Source: Chloroflexota bacterium (GTDB lineage Bacteria > Chloroflexota > Dehalococcoidia > Dehalococcoidales > UBA2162). Taken from it: a stretch of DNA of 16,590 nt. A program made the translations under genes and the position numbers. Below the pieces are notes generated by a model, which ran no database searches, had not been told where the DNA came from, and saw only the letters and a program-made list of their open reading frames with translations. Every line of letters begins with the position of its first letter. Within the stretch, counting starts at the first letter, position 1. Below, one piece after another: positions 15,216 through 16,590 of the stretch. The DNA is taken from assembly GCA_016193545.1 (NCBI GenBank), contig JACPSA010000012.1, forward strand, positions 1 to 16,590. Direction: 5' to 3'.

Positions 15216-16253
15216 ATGCGAGTTCTGATCGGTGTTGCCCATCCTAAGCAGGTCCACATGTTCAAAAACTTTACCTCTGAAATGGTGACCAGGGGACATC
15301 AGATTGTGATTGTGGCAATAACCAAAGACGTCATGGAGTTTCTGTTAAAACAATTTCACCTGCCTCATATTATTATTGGTAAAAATTCGCCATCGGTAGT
15401 CGGTAAATTACTTAACATGCCAAAGTGGGAATATCTTACACTCAAGGCAGCGATAGAATTCCGGCCTGACATTTTTGTCGGGCGGGTTTTGCCAAATCTG
15501 GCTCATGTGAGCGCCGTTTTGAGGAAGCCGTACGTTGCCTTTATCGATACGGAACATGCTTCAATAGAGAACAGGTTCAGCCTACCTTTCGCCGATGCCA
15601 TCGTGACTCCTCGCTGTTACATGGCTAACATGGGCAAAAAGCACGTCAGGTTTGATGGCTATTATGAGCTGGCCTATCTCCATCCGAATTACTTCAAGCC
15701 GAATCCGGCGGTACTTGACGAGGTTGGTTTGAGAGAAGGTGAGACTTTCATAATACTAAGGTTTGTCTCCTGGACAGCCATTCATGACATTGGTCATCAC
15801 GGTATCGATAATAAGATGGAATGGGTCCAGGCACTTGAGAAATATGGACGATTGTTTATCTCTTCTCAGACGGTACTGCCTGAAGAGTTGGAAAGGTACA
15901 GGCTAAAAGTTTCTCCTGATAAGCTGCATGACCTGCTGTATTACGCATCTTTGTGCGTCAGTGACGGTGCCGCTGTTCCTGTTGAGAGTGCGGTTCTGGG
16001 GACTCCGGCCATCTATGTTTCATCCTTGGCGGGAAAGATGGGTAACCTTAATGAACTTGAACAAAAATACGGCTTGTTGTTTAGCTATTCTGACTACGCT
16101 GACGCAATCAACAAAGCAGTTGAGCTTATGCAAAAACCGGACCTTAAAGAACGATGGCGTGAGAAAAGACAGCGGCTGCTTGAAGAAAACATCGATGTAA
16201 CCGATTTTATGGTATCTTTCGTGGAACGCTACGGTGAAGGCACCAGGAGATGA
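15216..16253 (+). CDS. DUF354 family protein (GT-B-like, probable glycan enzyme)
   Basis: 345 residues, typical for DUF354. The opening MRVLIGVAHPKQVHMFKNFTSEMVTRGHQI is the family hallmark (strand, H-P, then H-x-F-K and a helix ending RGH). It continues with EFRPDIFVGRVLPNLAHVSAVLRKPYVAFIDTEHA, SWTAIHDIGHHGID, LHDLLYYASLCVSDGAAVPVESAVLGTPAIYVSS and a basic C-terminal helix. DUF354 members share the GT-B / UDP-GlcNAc 2-epimerase fold and sit in archaeal and bacterial surface-glycan loci; their reactions are mostly unproven. It could transfer the diacetamido-uronic acid or, less likely, act as a WbpI-like 2-epimerase. Weak ribosome site (AAAGG). The next gene overlaps it by 4 bp (ATGA). Confidence 0.85.
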   Translation: MRVLIGVAHPKQVHMFKNFTSEMVTRGHQIVIVAITKDVMEFLLKQFHLPHIIIGKNSPSVVGKLLNMPKWEYLTLKAAIEFRPDIFVGRVLPNLAHVSAVLRKPYVAFIDTEHASIENRFSLPFADAIVTPRCYMANMGKKHVRFDGYYELAYLHPNYFKPNPAVLDEVGLREGETFIILRFVSWTAIHDIGHHGIDNKMEWVQALEKYGRLFISSQTVLPEELERYRLKVSPDKLHDLLYYASLCVSDGAAVPVESAVLGTPAIYVSSLAGKMGNLNELEQKYGLLFSYSDYADAINKAVELMQKPDLKERWREKRQRLLEENIDVTDFMVSFVERYGEGTRR

Positions 16254-16590
16254 AAATCTGCTACCTGAACAAAGGAATAAGTGTCCATGACCACAAGATA
16301 CTTGCAGAGCTAGTTAAGCAGGGGAATGACGTGCATCTACTTTCGTTTCAAAAGGGTGACTTGTTGCCTTTGCCGGGTGTCACGCTGCACCGCATGCCTT
16401 TCCCGAGTTCTTTGGTGGCATTTCCGCTAGCTTCGTTGATGACACCAGCGCTGGTCAGGAAGATTAAGCCTGACATTGTTATAGGTAACTATCTGCTTAC
16501 TTACGGCTTCTATGCCGCTTTTGCCAATTATCACCCGCTGTTGCAGATAGCCTGGGGCTCCGATGTTTTGCTCGCGCCTGAAAACCCCCT
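16250..16590 (+). CDS. Glycosyltransferase (GT-B, family 4-like), N-terminal fragment
   Basis: The frame opens with ATG 16250, inside the ATGA that also ends the DUF354 gene, with AGGAG just upstream, so translational coupling is likely. It runs off the window after 113 codons. MKICYLNKGISVHDHKILAELVKQGNDVHLLSF is a GT-B acceptor-domain start; RKIKPDIVIGNYLLTYGFYAAFANYHPLLQIAWGSDVL is a well-known segment of family-4 transferases, including the WGSDVL loop near the acceptor site. The donor-binding half is missing, so sugar use is unknown. It extends the glycan locus beyond the window. Confidence 0.85.
   Translation, partial: MKICYLNKGISVHDHKILAELVKQGNDVHLLSFQKGDLLPLPGVTLHRMPFPSSLVAFPLASLMTPALVRKIKPDIVIGNYLLTYGFYAAFANYHPLLQIAWGSDVLLAPENP

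Noticed and set aside
1..16590. Search for tRNA, rRNA, toxin-antitoxin, CRISPR-Cas or other defence genes
   Set aside because: No cloverleaf, rRNA block or defence-family motif could be recognised on either strand.

Overview
This window looks like a piece of a bacterial genome, most probably from the Chloroflexota (Dehalococcoidia or a close relative). That placement rests on recalled gene order (radA near an ispD-ispF-cysS block), on protein style, and on GC-rich hairpin repeats between genes. It is an inference that was not checked by search.

Region 1 (1-6765) is mainly housekeeping. It opens with the tail of a universal stress protein, followed by radA (DNA repair), then an exported coiled-coil protein with a transglutaminase-like domain. 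On the opposite strand are queF (queuosine precursor reductase) and a lipoprotein of the chagasin cysteine-protease-inhibitor family. The block ispD-ispF-cysS follows. It is interrupted by non-coding repeats: a modular hairpin element before ispD, a 117-bp element with 12-bp perfect terminal inverted repeats between ispF and cysS, and a second copy of the modular hairpin element after cysS.

Region 2 (6953-8433) holds a HemN/HemW-like radical SAM gene. After it lies a decayed insertion-sequence end carrying an IS3-type OrfA stub of 30 codons. This remnant marks the border with the next region.

Region 3 (8462-16590) is a surface-glycan or lipid-linked oligosaccharide locus. It encodes a family-4 glycosyltransferase and a family-2 glycosyltransferase with two C-terminal membrane segments (both minus strand). 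Plus-strand genes follow: a UDP-N-acetylglucosamine-type 6-dehydrogenase (WbpA-like), a single polypeptide joining a Gfo/Idh oxidoreductase to a left-handed beta-helix N-acetyltransferase (WbpB+WbpD-like) with a C-terminal zinc ribbon, a DegT-family aminotransferase (WbpE-like), a DUF354 GT-B-fold protein, and the start of another glycosyltransferase. Together the WbpA/B/E/D-like activities would turn UDP-GlcNAc into UDP-2,3-diacetamido-2,3-dideoxyglucuronic acid, which the neighbouring transferases could use.

The points most worth checking are the WbpB-WbpD fusion, an apparent one-base frameshift in a G run within the nucleotide-binding motif of the dehydrogenase, the two related non-coding hairpin elements, and Trp at the usual His34 position of IspF. 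I see no defence system, CRISPR array, tRNA or rRNA.
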